Shown: positions 44,195-44,924 of the stretch, piece after piece
Layout of the letters: each line of letters opens with the position of its first letter
Numbering within the stretch: position 1 is the stretch's first letter
DNA from: Actinomycetales bacterium
GTDB taxonomy: Bacteria > Actinomycetota > Actinomycetes > Actinomycetales > Microbacteriaceae
Direction of reading: 5' to 3'
Assembly: GCA_015654575.1 (NCBI GenBank)
Contig: JAATGR010000084.1
Coordinates: forward strand, 1-44,924
Length of the DNA stretch: 44,924 nucleotides
Translations under genes and position numbers: made by a program
The notes under the pieces: model-generated
Database searches by the model: none
Seen by the model: the letters and a program-made list of their open reading frames with translations, nothing else
What the model was told of the DNA's origin: nothing

Positions 44195-44924
44195 ATGGAC
44201 TTCAAGAAGATCACTCGCAATCCGCTGATCTATGTGCTGTTGATCGGGCTGCTGCTCATCGTGGGCTTCTCGCTGATCTCCAGCCTCGGGGCGGCCAAGC
44301 AGGTCACGACCCAGGAGGGGCTCACACTCCTGCAGGGGACGACCGTCTCCAAGGTCACCAACACCGACGGTGATCAGCGGGTCGACATGACGCTGTCGAC
44401 GCCGTACGACGGTGCGACCGACGTGCAGTTCTATTACGTGTCTGCCCGCGCGGACGAGGTCGTCTCCGCGATCGACGCCGCCACCCTCAGCGACGGCTAC
44501 GACGATATCGTGCCGCGGACCACCTGGTTCGACAGCGTGCTCTCGTTGCTGCTGCCGATCCTGCTGCTGGGCATCATCTTCTGGTTCCTGTTGTCGTCCG
44601 CCCAGGGCGGCGGCAGCAAGGTCATGCAGTTCGGCAAATCACGCGCCAAGCTCGTGACCAAAGAAACCCCGACCGTCACCTTCGGCGACGTCGCGGGAGC
44701 CGACGAGGCCATCGAGGAGATGCAGGAAATCAAGGACTTCCTGAAGGATCCTTCGAGGTTCCAGGCACTCGGCGCCCGCATCCCGAAGGGCGTGCTGTTG
44801 TACGGCCCTCCGGGAACCGGCAAGACCCTGCTCGCTCGCGCCGTCGCAGGCGAAGCGGGAGTGCCCTTCTACTCGATCTCCGGCTCGGACTTCGTCGAGA
44901 TGTTCGTCGGTGTCGGCGCCAGCC
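44195..44924 (+). CDS. ftsH: ATP-dependent zinc metalloprotease FtsH (3' end outside window)
   Basis: [24 protein letters not shown]..., [65 protein letters not shown]. Confidence 0.97.
   Translation, partial: MDFKKITRNPLIYVLLIGLLLIVGFSLISSLGAAKQVTTQEGLTLLQGTTVSKVTNTDGDQRVDMTLSTPYDGATDVQFYYVSARADEVVSAIDAATLSDGYDDIVPRTTWFDSVLSLLLPILLLGIIFWFLLSSAQGGGSKVMQFGKSRAKLVTKETPTVTFGDVAGADEAIEEMQEIKDFLKDPSRFQALGARIPKGVLLYGPPGTGKTLLARAVAGEAGVPFYSISGSDFVEMFVGVGAS

Noticed and set aside
1-44924. CRISPR array
   Set aside because: No regularly spaced direct repeats with unique spacers seen anywhere in the window.

Overview
This is a high-GC actinobacterial chromosome segment, probably Microbacteriaceae judging by gene content and codon usage (inference). 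It carries about 33 protein-coding genes or remnants, a three-tRNA cluster (Glu-Asp-Phe, minus strand), and two partial edge genes: a DEAD-box helicase on the left and ftsH on the right. Most of the window is housekeeping or ordinary metabolic DNA: an ECF transporter, DUF3516 helicase, RecQ, butanediol-type dehydrogenase, acyl-CoA dehydrogenase, tag, Na+/H+ antiporter, glutamate decarboxylase, GT2-GtrA, AMP-ligase, SIP, ppa, and tilS-hpt-ftsH. The parts most worth a second look are: (1) a single polypeptide with two complete TetR repressors, divergent from an MFS/GH3 operon, with two near-identical 21-bp operator-like sites 22 bp apart between them; (2) an AbiEi-like/DUF559 nuclease-like gene with related complex hairpin elements on both sides; (3) a small resolvase-fold protein that appears to have lost its catalytic motifs; (4) an Rv2578c-type radical SAM gene cut by an in-frame amber codon; (5) a Fic gene whose apparent 1-nt frameshift leaves the catalytic half without an obvious start upstream of its inhibitory-helix motif, with a palindromic promoter element; (6) a nested palindromic hairpin family with compensatory changes between its two copies; (7) a small, decayed accessory island next to tRNA-Phe. 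All protein assignments are from motif recognition by eye. No database search was run.
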